Source: Paraphysomonas bandaiensis
Taxonomy: Eukaryota; Chrysophyceae
NCBI GenBank assembly: GCA_965644295.1
Contig: CBFFRP010000208.1
Location: forward strand, 62,001-126,000
Direction: 5' to 3'
Length of the DNA: 64,000 bases
Shown piece after piece: positions 36,750-48,512 of the stretch (position 1 is the stretch's first letter; each line of letters opens with the position of its first letter). The position numbers and the translations under genes were made by a program. The notes under the pieces were generated by a model that was not told the DNA's origin, did not search any database, and saw only the letters and a list, made by a program, of their open reading frames with translations.

Positions 36750-39025
36750 TCACACATGAAAATCTTTCTGTAATTTTAAAAATATGTTTTGCGACTGAAA
36801 CTCCATTGAGGCTAACTCTTGCATAGCCGGTTTAATAAGTTCGAAGCTAAATCCAGAGTTGTGACCATCATCCTCGTCAACACACATTTCTCCATAGTCA
36901 GAATATTTGCATGCAAGCTCCTCGGGAAGAGTAAACTCCACTGGGTCCAGCTGCGGAATCCCCATGTCAAGCCTCTTTTCCACAGCTCGAAGCTTTTCTG
37001 GCTCATCAAACCAAACTGTACATCCTCCATCGCTCTTGAGAGCACGTCGAGTGCAACTTCCATCTCGACCTTTACTGCCACAAGTATGCCACCAAACTTT
37101 CTCACTGACACCGTCCTCCGCAACGATTGAAATCGCAAGACCTAAGCGATCGGCACGGCCCACCCTTCCAATGCGGTGGATATACTGCTCGCTTTCCTCC
37201 GGAAGAGTCATGTTGATCACATACGGCAGACCGGCAACATCTATACCTCGTGCAGCGACGTCTGTGCATATGAGAAACCTGACTTGCCCTTCCTTGAATG
37301 CGGCTAGACTCTGCCTCCTCTCTTCCATTGATCGCATGCCTGCTAGCACCGCACAAGAGTACCGTCCTTCCTTTCCACTTTCTACAGCCCCACTGAATTT
37401 CCTACCTCCATCCTGGGAGCATAAAAACGTCTCTAGATTATCGCAATCCAAGTTCGTGCGGCAGAATATCAAGCACTGGGACATCTGTACAAACAGCGTG
37501 TCAGTATTTTGGCGAATAGCGTGAGTGCCGCAATCACCTGAAAGGTGTCTATAATTCTCACAAGTATCTTTTGCTTGATTTCCTTAATAAGCATTGAATT
37601 ACGCTCCATTTGTGACATATGACTGTTAGGTAGATGTACACCATCCAATACCCCAGATGGGCCGCCATAGCTACTGGTGGTCATAACACCGTGACTCTTA
37701 ATGCTTGCCCTACACACACAATGATGCACGGTCTCCGGTACTGCATCTTTTCCCTTAAGGTCCACCCAAGTGGGAGATGTGCATATAGTTCCCGCTAATT
37801 TGGTTATGGCAGGGGAGTGCAAGGTGGCAGAGAAAAAACAAACCTGCAGCCTATGTTCCCCACTACCGTACGTAGGACAGGCGTTGTACAGCTCTAACAC
37901 CGCGCTGAGGGAGTCAGCCTCAACCAGCCTATCCGCCTCATCTAGAATAAAGAAATGTACCATACCTAAGTCAAGTGCCCCTTGTCTCACCAAGTCCCCC
38001 ACTTTTCCTGGTGTTCCAACCACGATATCTACCCCATCACGAAGTGCCGCCTTCTGCCCTCGACTATTGTCTCCTCCGACCAGGAGTGCAGCAGTTACAG
38101 GAGGACTCTGTACATGTCGGGCAAGAGCTATCACTGTCTCATACACTTGCTCCGCAAGATCTCGAGCAGGCTCAAGTATAAGCGCCATTGGTCGCCGCTT
38201 GCCACCGGCCTGCATATGAAGCGCTGGCGAGGAAGCCTCCATGATGTCTGTACCTGCAGCCTGTACAATACTGGAGACATCAGGAGTAGGAGGATAAGAA
38301 AACGGAGAGCCCCCAAAATTTAGTTCAACGGCACAGCCTTTCAGAAGGACGGCTGGAAAGAGTACGGCAGATCTATCTACGTCAGTCAGATTAAAGGCAA
38401 GGCCCTGGCTCTCCCCGTTGACTGTATATACCACCCGCCCTTGATCCATGTCTAAATAACACCCTACGCAGTCACCATCACCATACTTTATACCGTAGTC
38501 CTCGAAAGTGTTACTATGTGACTTTTTCGCAGTTCCACCATACCCATATCCATGGGCATCTTTTCCTAATTCCAAGCTTGATGTCTTCGTGGACCAGCCC
38601 ACCCGGCAGATACCGCCGCCTCGCACAGTGCACTCAAAGTAATATTTCCCCTTCCTTATCCCATGTGATGCCCGTGTACCTGCCCACTGTTTCTGCGCAT
38701 TGGACTCACACCGCAGGCCACTATTAGAGATCATCATAATGCTATCTCTGTCATTCTCACTCATCATCACCAGATGAGGGGGCTGGAGACGGCTCTCTCC
38801 CATACTCACAGCATCTCTAAGTCTCTCGTGCACACACTGAATCATCGGAAGTGAAAAAGCTGCTGTTTTCCCACTACCAGTCTCTGAAGCGACCATAACA
38901 TCTCCTCCTCCAAGTATGAGAGGGATCGACTCGTCTTGCACGTCAGATGGGAGCTTCCAGCCCATGTCATCCACTGCTCGAATGAGCTCTGGTAGGAGAC
39001 CAAGGGAATCAAATCCACCGGCCAT
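36750..39025 (-). CDS. DDX1: ATP-dependent RNA helicase DDX1
   Basis: Exons 39025..37538 and 37484..36750 (740 aa, the same length as human DDX1). DDX1 is the DEAD-box helicase with a SPRY domain inserted between motifs I and Ia; it works in tRNA ligase complexes and RNA processing. Visible: WKLPSDVQDESIPLIL, motif I ASETGSGKT (46-54), the SPRY insert (KYYFECTV, CRVGWST, GYGYGGTAKKS, DCVGCYLDMDQGRVVYTVNG, ELNFGGSPFSYPP), PARDLAEQVYE, VGTPGKVGDLV, motif II LDEADRL, motif III FFSATLHS, LIFCRTNLDCDNLE, TDVAARGIDV and motif VI YIHRIGRVGRAD. The C-terminal CVDEDDGHNSGF and the WWHTCGSKGRDG stretch are typical DDX1. The 53-nt intron joins IIDTFQ to MSQCLIFCR in phase 0. All helicase motifs look active. 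Confidence 0.97.
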
Positions 39026-39437
39026 TATGATCGGAGTTTATGCGCTTATTACCGACTATAGTGGTATTGATAAAATGAGCATGAGGAAAGTGCTGCTGTA
39101 TGCGCATCGCTATGCATCCCTGTGCGTACATCTTCTGCATATATATACAGTATGCAGTATACAGTATAGAGGAACACACGTGTGTTCCTGCTGTATACTG
39201 CTGTATACAATACTCTACACATACAACATAAACTGAAATATGTCCATTAAAGATACACACCTGCTCTAACTTGTTGTGCTAAGCATGCATATAGAATACA
39301 AATACCTCGAGAGTACATATATACATATATGTATATCTCTGGCTTACATACATCAACAAACACTCAGTTAGACTCTAGAGACAATCGCACTCATCCCTGT
39401 CGTACTCTGCAGTTATATTTGACCCATATCTTCCACG
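39026..39437. promoter_or_regulatory. Divergent promoter DDX1 / small membrane protein with nested palindrome
   Basis: 412-bp head-to-head spacer. At 39155-39200 a nested palindrome has CAGTATACAG and CTGTATACTG as outer arms and a perfect 20-bp palindrome, AGGAACACACGTGTGTTCCT, at 39170-39189. Further CTGTATAC copies flank it. Confidence 0.6.
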
Positions 39438-39782
39438 ATGACTCAACCACAAGAACTTCCGGAAATCTCACAAGAATTGAAAAAGGAAATTGCAAAATAC
39501 AGATCCTTTCCTCGGAGATTGATGGCCTCTACTGTGCGCAGCAAGCCTCCACTTGTGCGTAATGGCCTCATATATCTTGTTGGTGCTCTGTCAGTTGCCT
39601 ATCTCGGTGGCTATGCATACTGGCTATCTACTCGCCGTACTCCTGGAAAGACATTCACTCCTGAGTGGAAGAAGGCCGAGATTGCATTCATGAGACACAA
39701 TAATATGAACCCTATTAGTGGTAAGTGGATGCCTGATCTGTTCAACCACGCTTATTTGTGTACAGGTGTGAGCTCAAAGTAA
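39438..39782 (+). CDS. Small single-pass membrane protein, possibly mitochondrial
   Basis: Exons 39438..39720 and 39766..39782 give 99 aa. The 45-nt intron has a GTAAGT donor and TGTACAG acceptor, is a multiple of three and has no stop, so retention would give a 114-aa protein with the same end. I do not recognise the family with certainty. Layout: soluble N-terminus with a basic patch (KYRSFPRRLMASTVRSKPP), one membrane helix (LIYLVGALSVAYLGGYAYWL), then TPEWKKAEIAFMRHNNMNPISG, a charged exposed helix. Size, topology and the MNP(I) ending recall accessory subunits of mitochondrial inner-membrane complexes, but that is a guess. Confidence 0.75.
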   Translation: MTQPQELPEISQELKKEIAKYRSFPRRLMASTVRSKPPLVRNGLIYLVGALSVAYLGGYAYWLSTRRTPGKTFTPEWKKAEIAFMRHNNMNPISGKWMPDLFNHAYLCTGVSSK

Positions 39783-40239
39783 GATCAGTTCAATGAATCG
39801 TTCGCGCTGCACAATCTGGAAAATGTAATTATGACATCTCGCGTGAGATCGAATTTTTCGACATAACGTAATATATATTCTGAATGATACTCGAGCCGTA
39901 TATCGTTACTGTGCCAATCTACGTAGTGAAATATCTGTAATGAAAACTGTAATATCGGTGGTGTTCACAAGCTGATGCAAAGCAACCTACATCAAACGTC
40001 ATGAGTTGTGTTGTTTCTGTATCTATGATAGCAGTAGATTTTTGACAGTCTGATATGTTATAGCACCGATATTGGGTGCAAGTTCCAACCCAATCTTGAC
40101 TTTGCGGGTAGGGCATAGTATTGTAATTGCCATTAGTCACCTGGGTAGTCAACCCGCAGGTAGCAGAGTATAAGCTGTGGTTTCAAATTTCAAAGGTATT
40201 TTTATAGCTCAGTAGCAGAAGGGCTAAGGAACAGTATAT

Positions 40240-40475
40240 TGTATTGTGTTATGGGGAATGGGCCCACCTCAAGGGCGTTTGGGTTATTGGGCTGCCTACT
40301 ATAGTAAAGCATCCGAGCTGTTCACCTTTAGGACAGGGAGCGAAAGTTGATTCGCGCACAAGCAGCTTTCGTAGCGTTAAATATGGTAGGATATCAAAGT
40401 TAAGCACTAGCTAGTTAAATTGTTTTTCTACATGAGTTCTGACTCTTACATGCCTATTGCTAATAATCAAACACT
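40240..40475 (+). repeat. Structured interspersed element, copy 5
   Basis: Middle GGGCCCACCTCAAGGGCG region, core at 40338-40378 with a perfect CGAAAG/CTTTCG outer stem but an internal deletion of the loop hairpins, and an intact tail. Confidence 0.7.
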
Positions 40476-40718
40476 TGCTTACTACTGCTGCCAGACAAAG
40501 ACTACTTACAATATTCTTATACCTGTCCTCAGAGCACTCATCGGTGACGTAGTGTCATATGATATTCCATGTCTATTATTGGCAGTAGAATTGTAAGCAA
40601 AGAGATACTATTTTAAGAGGATATCAATATTTACTCTTTGATTTGCTGCAAACACCACGGTTCAGCCACTTCATTCAGAAGAATGATTTGATTAGGGAGT
40701 TCACCTTAGGGTGAAGAT

Positions 40719-40809
40719 CAGGGCCTGATAACCATTAATGGTAGTTCAGTTCCCGGCATTAATGGCATTAATAAAAAATGCCATGACCATTAATTGTTAC
40801 CAGGCCCTG
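40719..40809. mobile_element. hAT-like MITE with 8-bp target-site duplication
   Basis: 91-bp element bounded by imperfect terminal inverted repeats: left CAGGGCCTGATAACCATTAA, right (reverse complement) CAGGGCCTGGTAACAATTAA. Direct repeats GTGAAGAT flank it exactly (40711-40718 and 40810-40817). An 8-bp duplication and a CAGGG terminus are the hAT superfamily signature. It has no coding capacity, so it must have been moved by a transposase encoded elsewhere. Confidence 0.88.
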
Positions 40810-41225
40810 GTGAAGATTAGAGTTCTAGAGTAGGGAGGCCAGAGTTCCCATACTCAGCTGGATGCGTACGGGTGGGCTCGGTATTTATTACATGTTGTGG
40901 CATGAGTGTAAGACACAATTTGCGGAGTCTCCGTCGTGTCGGTTAGGGTTGTGAAGGGACAGTGGTTGATGATTGATGTGTGGAAGAGGCCGTTAGGACT
41001 GGTATGACCTCGACTTATTGCTATATAATATATAGGCATGCGTATTAATGATGTATGTCATGAAGCAGATTGTCCATGCTTAATATAATAATATAATAAA
41101 AAAGTGTTGGTATGTAATAGTTATAATACTATACTATACTATACTATACTAGATTGTATTGCAGTATATTGTGAGCTCTGTAATACAACAATAAAAATAT
41201 ATTATACTGATCGACCATCAACATT

Positions 41226-41565
41226 TTTACCCTCAACAAATCGAGCTTGCCACTTTTCGTGGTGTAAGTACCGCATATATTTCTCCAGGAAACTAACGTG
41301 AGCAGCATATATACCTAGTCATCAGATAGTGTCGCCAGGATAATTGAAACTCCTGAGGTCAGCAGATGTCAGGCATATCAACATTCTGCTTGTTGCTCAC
41401 TGCATTGAGTGATAGAGCGAAAGTGGTTGCACCTTGGTGCTTACGGTGACGCACAAGCAGCTTTTGTAGCGTTAAATATGGTAGGATATCAGAGGTAAGC
41501 ATGAGTTCTGACTCTCTTAACACGCCTATTTATTGCTAATAATAAAACATTCACTACCACAACAT
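41226..41565 (+). repeat. Structured interspersed element, copy 6 (internally deleted)
   Basis: Keeps the 5' end (CCCTCAACAAA) and the whole 3' half (core 41415-41472, tail to CATTCACTACC), but lacks the tandem GCATCCGGGA middle. Outer stem CGAAAG/CTTTTG; loop GTGA. Confidence 0.75.
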
Positions 41566-42610
41566 TTTACAATACATCATATTGATATATATATTTTCAA
41601 GCCCTGATAGATGGATCGATGTACGTATACGTATTACGTATGTATGAGTAATATCATTGTTGTTGTTATTAGTACCACTCAACTACTAATGTTAAGTACT
41701 CAGTACATGTTGAAAATTTCAAACTGAAGTGTTGTTGTGTACTTGTGTACCATATGTTGCAGTCTATCCTCTATTGGCGCAGTACTTTTTCAAGCGCTCA
41801 CCTGTACCCTGTACATATTGTCCCAAAACAATCAAGGAGAGAAGTTCTCTTTCCTCTCTGGGGTTTAGAAGTCCACCCCTCTTCTCCTCGTTTTTAGAAG
41901 TATGTTGTCTAGTGCAATATATTGCAGTATAATATTCTACTACAGAGATATGTCGAACTCTTAGTGTTGTAGTTATTAACTTAAGCTTGTAGTTAGTGCA
42001 GTATTGACTGATTTATGTTAAGAGATATATATAGTGAAATTATGATGTTGTAGCACTGTGATTTAGGAACCACGTCATTCACCAACATCAACATTCTGTT
42101 CTACAAATCATATCTTTAACAGCTACTATATTTTCGGTTTCTTTGTATACTTGTAATAGCTACTCCTATAGTGCAGTCATGTAAATTCTGTATTTCATTG
42201 CTACATAGAATACAGGATAGCTACTAGCGATAGGTTCTACCAAACTTCAAGTACGCACGTAGAAGTTGGTTGTAGTTCAATAGTAGTAAAAGAAAGTTTG
42301 ACTGTGCAAGTAACCTCAATCTATGACAAACAATAAATATTGCAAAATACTTTCCGTAAGATATCGATAGACTGACCAAAAGAAATGTACAATAATCCAA
42401 AACATACTTGTAAAAAAATGCAGTTGTCGATAATTATTACATGTACCACTACGCGTATTGAAAACGCAACCACATCATTATCCCCATGTGATATAACTGA
42501 AACTATTGGCTAAAACATCACTGGAGAGCTAAAACTAAAATTAATATGTTCCGATCAATTCTGCAACACACGTTTAGTTTGTTCCGATTAATGCAATGAA
42601 ATCGTAGTGC

Positions 42611-44896
42611 TCATTCTGTAGGGTCAGAAATAATTTTGCTCCAAGGATGCTCATGGCGGCCGTACTAAAATTCAGAAAATTACATACATCATGAAAACAT
42701 TAAATATCCTGTGTGACTATATACATTGATTTGTATCAAGTTAAACGCATACCTGAATATCAAGTAGCATTTCCCTGATCTTCTCCGCAAGGGACAGGCT
42801 GTCCGATCTCCCCATCAGTTTTCCAGAGTCAGACCCACAAGGAATATTGATTTCATGGCCAAGATATTTGATCTGATTCACGGGGCTAACAATTGCAGCA
42901 GTACCAGCACCAAAAGCCTCAACAAGCTGCAGTCAATACAACGAGCTGAGTCAGAAGATAGTGTAACACAAGTTGTGGATTAGGACTAATATCCATTGTT
43001 GGTATGTGTTTGTATACGCATTTTACAAACAGTACAAAATACATGGTCTCAATTATTTTGGATATAAGTCGAAATAACTCTTACCCGTCCCTCTTCAGAC
43101 GCCTTAAGTACATCCTTCATTGTTATCCACTTCTCGTTCACCTCAAGCCTTCCGCCCTATATATATAAATAACGATATACAATTCATACACTCCACAGTG
43201 GTTTCCTCATCAGTATACATCAAACAAACACCCGTACTCAGTTACAAATACATATCACTACTAAGTCCATATATAACTTTAACGCGAATCCATAACAACC
43301 TTGGTGGAGAGATTAGACTGCCCCCAGTCTTCTCGACAGAGGTTAAGAATGCTGTTGCGAGTGACTCCTACATATGGAATAGAATTAATGCAATATCAGC
43401 ACAAACACATCATAGTTCATAAACGACGTAGACCACTGTAATCGCATACCTGGAAGGACATCTCCCCTAGTCAGTGGAGCAGTAACTAGCTCTAGTTGAC
43501 TGTCTGGGTGGTTCTCCTTTCGAAACAAGAAGAATATGTTCATAGCGCCAACTTCAGTAATTTCATGGTTGTCTCCAAACAACCAAAGAATCTGACAGGC
43601 GTGAATTATCACACGAACATGCACTAAATAATGGACGGTGCTTAGTAGCACCCGATTACCTGCTGGTAACCTTCTGCGGCCGCTTTGGCGGAGATATCGA
43701 TTGAAGGAGCATAGTTTCCTCCGACCTATTTATTATATGACAATTATAAACAAGTCTGTCAAATATATATGTTCATTGTATGTATGGACGTCTCACTATA
43801 CATTCATTAGAGTCCGCACAATCCATACACAGAATGGTTGCATACCTTCACACTTCCTACCCCACCCGGCCAGGCTCTAACATTAGTTGGGTCCGCGAGC
43901 AGCTTCACCGGGACAGTACTTCCCGTCTTGTAATATGGCCCCACAGGGGAAAGAATTGCATACACTTTCACTTCTTCGCTTGCATGCACTCCCAAAAAAG
44001 GCTGTAACACCAAAAACAGTTCCAATGAGGAATCATACCGCATCCACGAAGGGTTACATGTATATGCAGTGCCGCAAAACAATCCAATTGCTATGGATAT
44101 ATATGACTCACAGTATGGACAACACCACGTACCGATGTGCCAATCGCTGTTGGGCGGATGTAGAGAGAGTATCCATCTTCCTTAGGAACCCAGGAGCCGT
44201 CAATCCTCACCAACTCCTCTAGACACTTCAAAAACCCATCCTTGTCCAGTGAGGGCATAGCGAGGCGAGTCATGGAGTTGTTCATACGTTCCATATTCAT
44301 GTCAGGGCGGAATAAGCGAAGGCGGTTTTGGGAATCTTTGTAAGCCTTCATTCCTTCAAAGCACTAGACAGTAGAACGTTAAGTAACGGTTAAAATCAGA
44401 AAATTCAATGTATACCTGTATTCCATAATGAAGCGCAGAAATTGCAGGGGATAAGCTAAAATTCTTATATTCAGATATAACGGGGTTCCTGAAGTGCGTC
44501 CAGAATAAATCCACCGCACGCAGGCAAAAGATACTTACTTCCATCCAGAGTCTCTGTGCCAGTCGACCTCAAGCATGTGGTCAGAAAAAGTATGTCCGAA
44601 CTGTAGCTCCTGTAGGGGAGTCTTGGCCTGCTCGATATCATCACAACCACACAGCTAGGGACACACATGTACACACAGCAAAGAGAGCAGGGCACACACG
44701 CACCTTCAAGTTCTGGCTCTTACGAATTTCCAGCTTAGTGGGCTGCAAAAACACGCGTGAGACCGAAGATCACCCCACAGAGAGAGGCAGGAGCAGCACT
44801 TACATCGATGCAGTCGTTGTAACAGGACATCGACCGAAACTGAAGGCCCGCAGAGCGGATAGCGGCCTTGTTGACTGAGGAAGATAGGCGCATCAT
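42611..44896 (-). CDS. BCAT: Branched-chain amino acid aminotransferase, mitochondrial type
   Basis: Twelve exons on the minus strand: 44896..44804, 44742..44704, 44654..44539, 44488..44416, 44363..44133, 44001..43846, 43725..43660, 43591..43450, 43367..43300, 43156..43085, 42926..42753, 42664..42611 (427 aa). BCAT transfers the amino group between Leu/Ile/Val and 2-oxoglutarate using PLP. Fold-type IV motifs: FGHTFSDHMLEVDW, CFEGMKAYKD, RLRLFRPDMNMERMNNS, YIRPTAIGTS, Lys236 of KVGGNYAPS (PLP lysine), QILWLFGDNHEITEVGAMNIF, LVTAPLTRGDVLPGVTRNSI, FGAGTAAIVSPVNQI and the YGRHEHPWS terminus. The N-terminus MMRLSSSVNKAAIRSAGLQF is a good mitochondrial presequence. Several introns are longer than average (the one after GVTRNS..STK is 143 nt). 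Head-to-head with NECAP. Confidence 0.96.
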
Positions 44897-45684
44897 GAGA
44901 CACTCGGGAACTACGAGTAGCAAGTATGCAATAGGGGGCGGAGCAATGTTGCGGATATGAGGCACAACCAGCACAACTGCAGTATATATATGTATACATG
45001 CGCTGCTATGTATGCATACCAAACACAGAGTATACAGAGCATCTACTGCTGTATGTGTGGAATCCTACAGGTGATCTCGAACAAAAACAGGCAGATCATA
45101 TTCACTGGCTGGCCGATACTTCTTACCCAGCTCAAGTGCGATTATATCCAATCACCTACTCCACTGCAGCTATGATTGGCTCCATATATGAACGTCATCA
45201 CCTACACATCAACATCACACATACAACAATGCTGCCAAATTTCAGTTTAAAAAAATGAAATATTTGTATTTTTGTAGTTGTAGTTTAGTAGTATACGTAC
45301 CGTAGTGGCAAAAGAGGGACAACCAGGAAAAAAATACCTACATTGATCATCAAAAAACAGTATACAGCTACAAACCTGGGTTTTTTATCAGGTCGACTTT
45401 TCCACTCACGGATACACACATTCGTATAGTTCTCATACATGTGAGAAGATGAAGGACCACATGCAGTTGTACCTCGACACAGTACAGAGTGGAGTATACA
45501 GCAGCATGGTACGATAGTATACACATAGCAGTCTCGCTCGGTGTGTGTGTGTGTGTATGCAGATATCTAACTGGGGCCGGAATATAATATCAGAGCTAAC
45601 AGCACCAAAATACACCGCAGTGCTCTGCATTCACTTCATTCGATAGATAGCAGCGAGCGGAAGTGATCTATAGCTATAGATAGC
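44897..45684. promoter_or_regulatory. Divergent promoter BCAT / NECAP with GTATAC motifs
   Basis: 788-bp head-to-head spacer. GTATACAT, GAGTATACAGAG, CTGCTGTATG (44978-45056) and GGAGTATACAGC, AGTATACAC (45476-45530) repeat the promoter motif. A GTGTGTGT tract lies at 45541-45557. No gene. Confidence 0.5.
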
Positions 45685-47158
45685 ATGGACGAAGATGAAT
45701 ATACGGTTGAGAGGACTCTCTGTCAGCTGCCCTCTGTGCACGTGTTCCGCATCCCCACTCTGAACACTGCTGTAGGCTACAGGTGCGTGCATGCTCCCAG
45801 TGCAAATCAACTCACAGATATCTGTAACTCAGAGCCGCTGATTGGCCGAAAGACCCGGTGTGGTCCGGCAAATTAAAAATAACTGCTAAAGGCCGCAACT
45901 GTGTGATTTATCTGCTCGACGACCAGAATAACGTCTTCGCGAAGTGCCCCTACAACGACAATGCTGTGGAGAAAGGTGTGACATTGATGTTGATATGATG
46001 TGTGTTGATGTGTGGGCTCAGTGAAGGACAGCGGCAGATACTTTGTGCTGAAAATAATAAATGATGCGGGGAGACACGCCTTCATTGGCATCGCATTCAA
46101 TGAGCGTAATGATGCCTTTGATTTTAATGTTTCCCTCCAGGAACACAAAAAGTACGTAATGATATTTTGAATATATATTCTGAAATGGGTGACTTTATGA
46201 CGGTGGTATGACGGTGGCCTTCCATAGTCACAATAGATTCCTTGTATTCACACATCGCAATGCTGTGCCCCTATGTATCACGTGAGAATACATTGTCTTC
46301 GAACGATAATCTGTACTCTTGATATTTACGCATTGTCTACGCAGTGAGTGTGAGAGGGAAGATCGTGCAGCTGCAGGTGAGCTTCCCTCCGAACTCCCTG
46401 TCCAGGATCGCTCCATCAAACAAGGAGAAAAAATAAAAGTAAAAATTGGCAACATAGGGGTAAGAAATCTTTTCGAACAGTAAGAATACGAGTTTATGAT
46501 GACACTGTTCTGTGTTATGCATTTTGACATCTCGTCGTTCGTATGTTTTCAACTACTATCATCACATTGATTTGGGAATAATATGTGCCTACGCCTAGGG
46601 AAGTAAACGAGAGGGCAAGAAAGTCTCAAATTCGACTGGGGTACTAGCTCCTCCTCCCGCTGGCGGCGGGCTCTTAGCCCCACCTTCAAGCAAACCAGCT
46701 GGAACTGCACCGCCAAGGGATACGTCAGGAGTCACCTCGTTCGATGTGTTCGACACCTCCACAGCTAAAGGAGGGGCAACGGACACAACAGTGTTTGGAT
46801 TTGATTCATTTGCGTCAAGGTGGGAGTTCTACTTTGTATAGGAGGCACAATACTACATTCATAATGCTCTTTTCATCATAAATTTGTCATACCATATTAA
46901 GTTGTGCTTTGCTAGTTGTGGTTGGAGACTTCTTACCTAAATTATGCTATTGTGTGCAGTGACCCTTTCGCCCCACCAACCAATCCGTCGGCACAATCCT
47001 CTGGCACATCATCTTCTGATCCCTTTGCGTCGTCTAATGACCCTTTCGCAAGCACGTCAGCCGCTTCAAGTGATCCGTTCGGCTTTTCTGTGTCGTCCAG
47101 CACCCCTTCGTCGAACACCAACTCGAGTAGCAACTCCAACAGCCTGTTGGACTTTTAA
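45685..47158 (+). CDS. NECAP: NECAP-like adaptin-ear-binding coat-associated protein
   Basis: Exons 45685..45782, 45833..45975, 46022..46151, 46345..46459, 46599..46819, 46960..47158 (301 aa). NECAP proteins bind the clathrin adaptor AP-2 and regulate coat assembly in endocytosis. The N-terminal PHear domain is clear: [78 protein letters not shown] and [17 protein letters not shown], followed by [15 protein letters not shown]. The C-terminal half is disordered with a VFDTS motif, three SDPF motifs and one NDPF, classic adaptor-ear ligands, and ends in LLDF rather than the WVQF of animal NECAPs. Three introns are 139-193 nt, longer than elsewhere. Confidence 0.93.
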
Positions 47159-47453
47159 TTGGAAAAGTATTCAACGGAACTAATTGGTGTAGAGGTGTCA
47201 ATCAGTATTTTATCTTGAGCAGCTGAGTATGTAATACTTAATATTTGAGATTTCGTGAATGACATTTTTATAAATGTAAAAACTACGATACTATGGCGTC
47301 AGACTGACTTGTCATCTGTGGGGTGTGTTGTGTGTTCTCCATTCTCCACCTTAGCCTTGTCAAGGTAGTGGCTTTTTGGTACCATACTCATGTATCATAT
47401 ATATGGCATTTTTGGCTTTAGTCATGATTGTCCGCTTAAGTCATTATTTACTT

Positions 47454-47525
47454 CAGGGTCTGATAACCATTAATGGGGCCCAGTTCCCTGTAATTATATT
47501 GGCCATTTTTGTCTAACTAGATAAT
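47454..47525. mobile_element. Truncated hAT-like MITE left end
   Basis: CAGGGTCTGATAACCATTAA matches the left terminal repeat of the intact copy at 40719. Homology decays through CAGTTCCC...GGCATT-like bases, and no right terminal repeat follows within 100 bp. Confidence 0.6.
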
Positions 47526-47763
47526 ATCGCCCACAATAGATTATAGATTAGGGTGACAATAACAATAATTTTAATATGGCAGTCGCTTTTATTAAGTTAT
47601 ATTTGTTCCATTGTAAGCTATTTTTTCTTTACCCGAACTTATATATGTGTCGTACGTAATAAAGCAATTTAGTGTCAATTTCAAACACCACGAAGTATGC
47701 ACGCATGCACTTCACTTGTCGAGTTTGTTGATTCTCACAAAACTATTTTCTATCACTTATAGA

Positions 47764-48111
47764 TATAGTCATGATATAGTCAGCAGGTATTGTTCTGCTT
47801 ACTCATAGCTAAATAATGCTTGTGTGGTACAAGGGTTACTAGTAAGTGTGTAAGTGTCACTTGTGTAGACGTCTTTGGCCTTGTTGAATAGAGGCAAGCA
47901 TCCGGAAATAGGCCCACCTCAAGCCTCAAGGGCATCCGGGATATAGGACTGCCTGCTGAACTGGCTGTTTACTTTAAGGGCTCAAAAATTCTGAAGTTAG
48001 CAGACGCCAGGTATATCAGCACTCTACTTGCTCACTGCGTTTGCTTGGAGTGATAGAGCGAAAGTGGTTACACCTTGGTGCTTAAGGTGACGCACAAGCA
48101 GCTTTTATTTA
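47764..48111 (+). repeat. Structured interspersed element, copy 7
   Basis: Plus-orientation copy with middle units and core (48056-48110). The inner stem is damaged (CTTAAGG), and the 3' tail is replaced after CAGCTTTTA, so the copy is 3' truncated. Confidence 0.7.
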
Positions 48112-48227
48112 GGAACGTAAAATTACTGTTGCATGTTGTGGGAAACGTAATAAACGTACTACTTTATTAAATGTTTGCATAAGGTGTCACTTTGGAATAA
48201 TTCATCATCATCAGCGGACTGTACACG

Positions 48228-48512
48228 GACCGATGCTTGACTTCAGCAGGGAGTCCAACCCCCCGGATGTCCTTTTGAGGTAAGCCCATTCCCGGATGCC
48301 TGTTTATTTGCCAAGGCCCAAAGACGTATATACACAAGGACCTTTTATATAATAGTGCCCCTTGTACCACACAAGCATTCGGCTATGAGTAGGCTGAAAA
48401 TTTTCTGTTGCCTATAAAATATGCGACTCAAGTTTGTTTTCTGGAGAAATATCTTCGGTACTTTTATCCTCCAGAACACCACGAAAAGGTGCGAGTACGA
48501 CTTGTTGAAGGG
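48228..48512 (-). repeat. Structured interspersed element, copy 8 (5' part)
   Basis: Minus-orientation copy with 5' end and middle. The 5' hairpin survives as CCGAAGA/TCTCCAG, with wobble pairs replacing two Watson-Crick pairs. Confidence 0.7.

Larger units (their letters stand above)
39783..42610. other. Convergent spacer rich in repeats (two element copies, one MITE)
   Basis: 2.8-kb tail-to-tail spacer. It contains structured-element copies at 40240-40475 and 41226-41565, a hAT-like MITE at 40719-40809, and an (ATACT)n short repeat near 41129-41150. Bases 41600-42600 are AT-rich with no gene. Confidence 0.6.

Noticed and set aside
43120-43422. 100-codon plus-strand frame
   Set aside because: Antisense to BCAT exons and a long intron; no motif.
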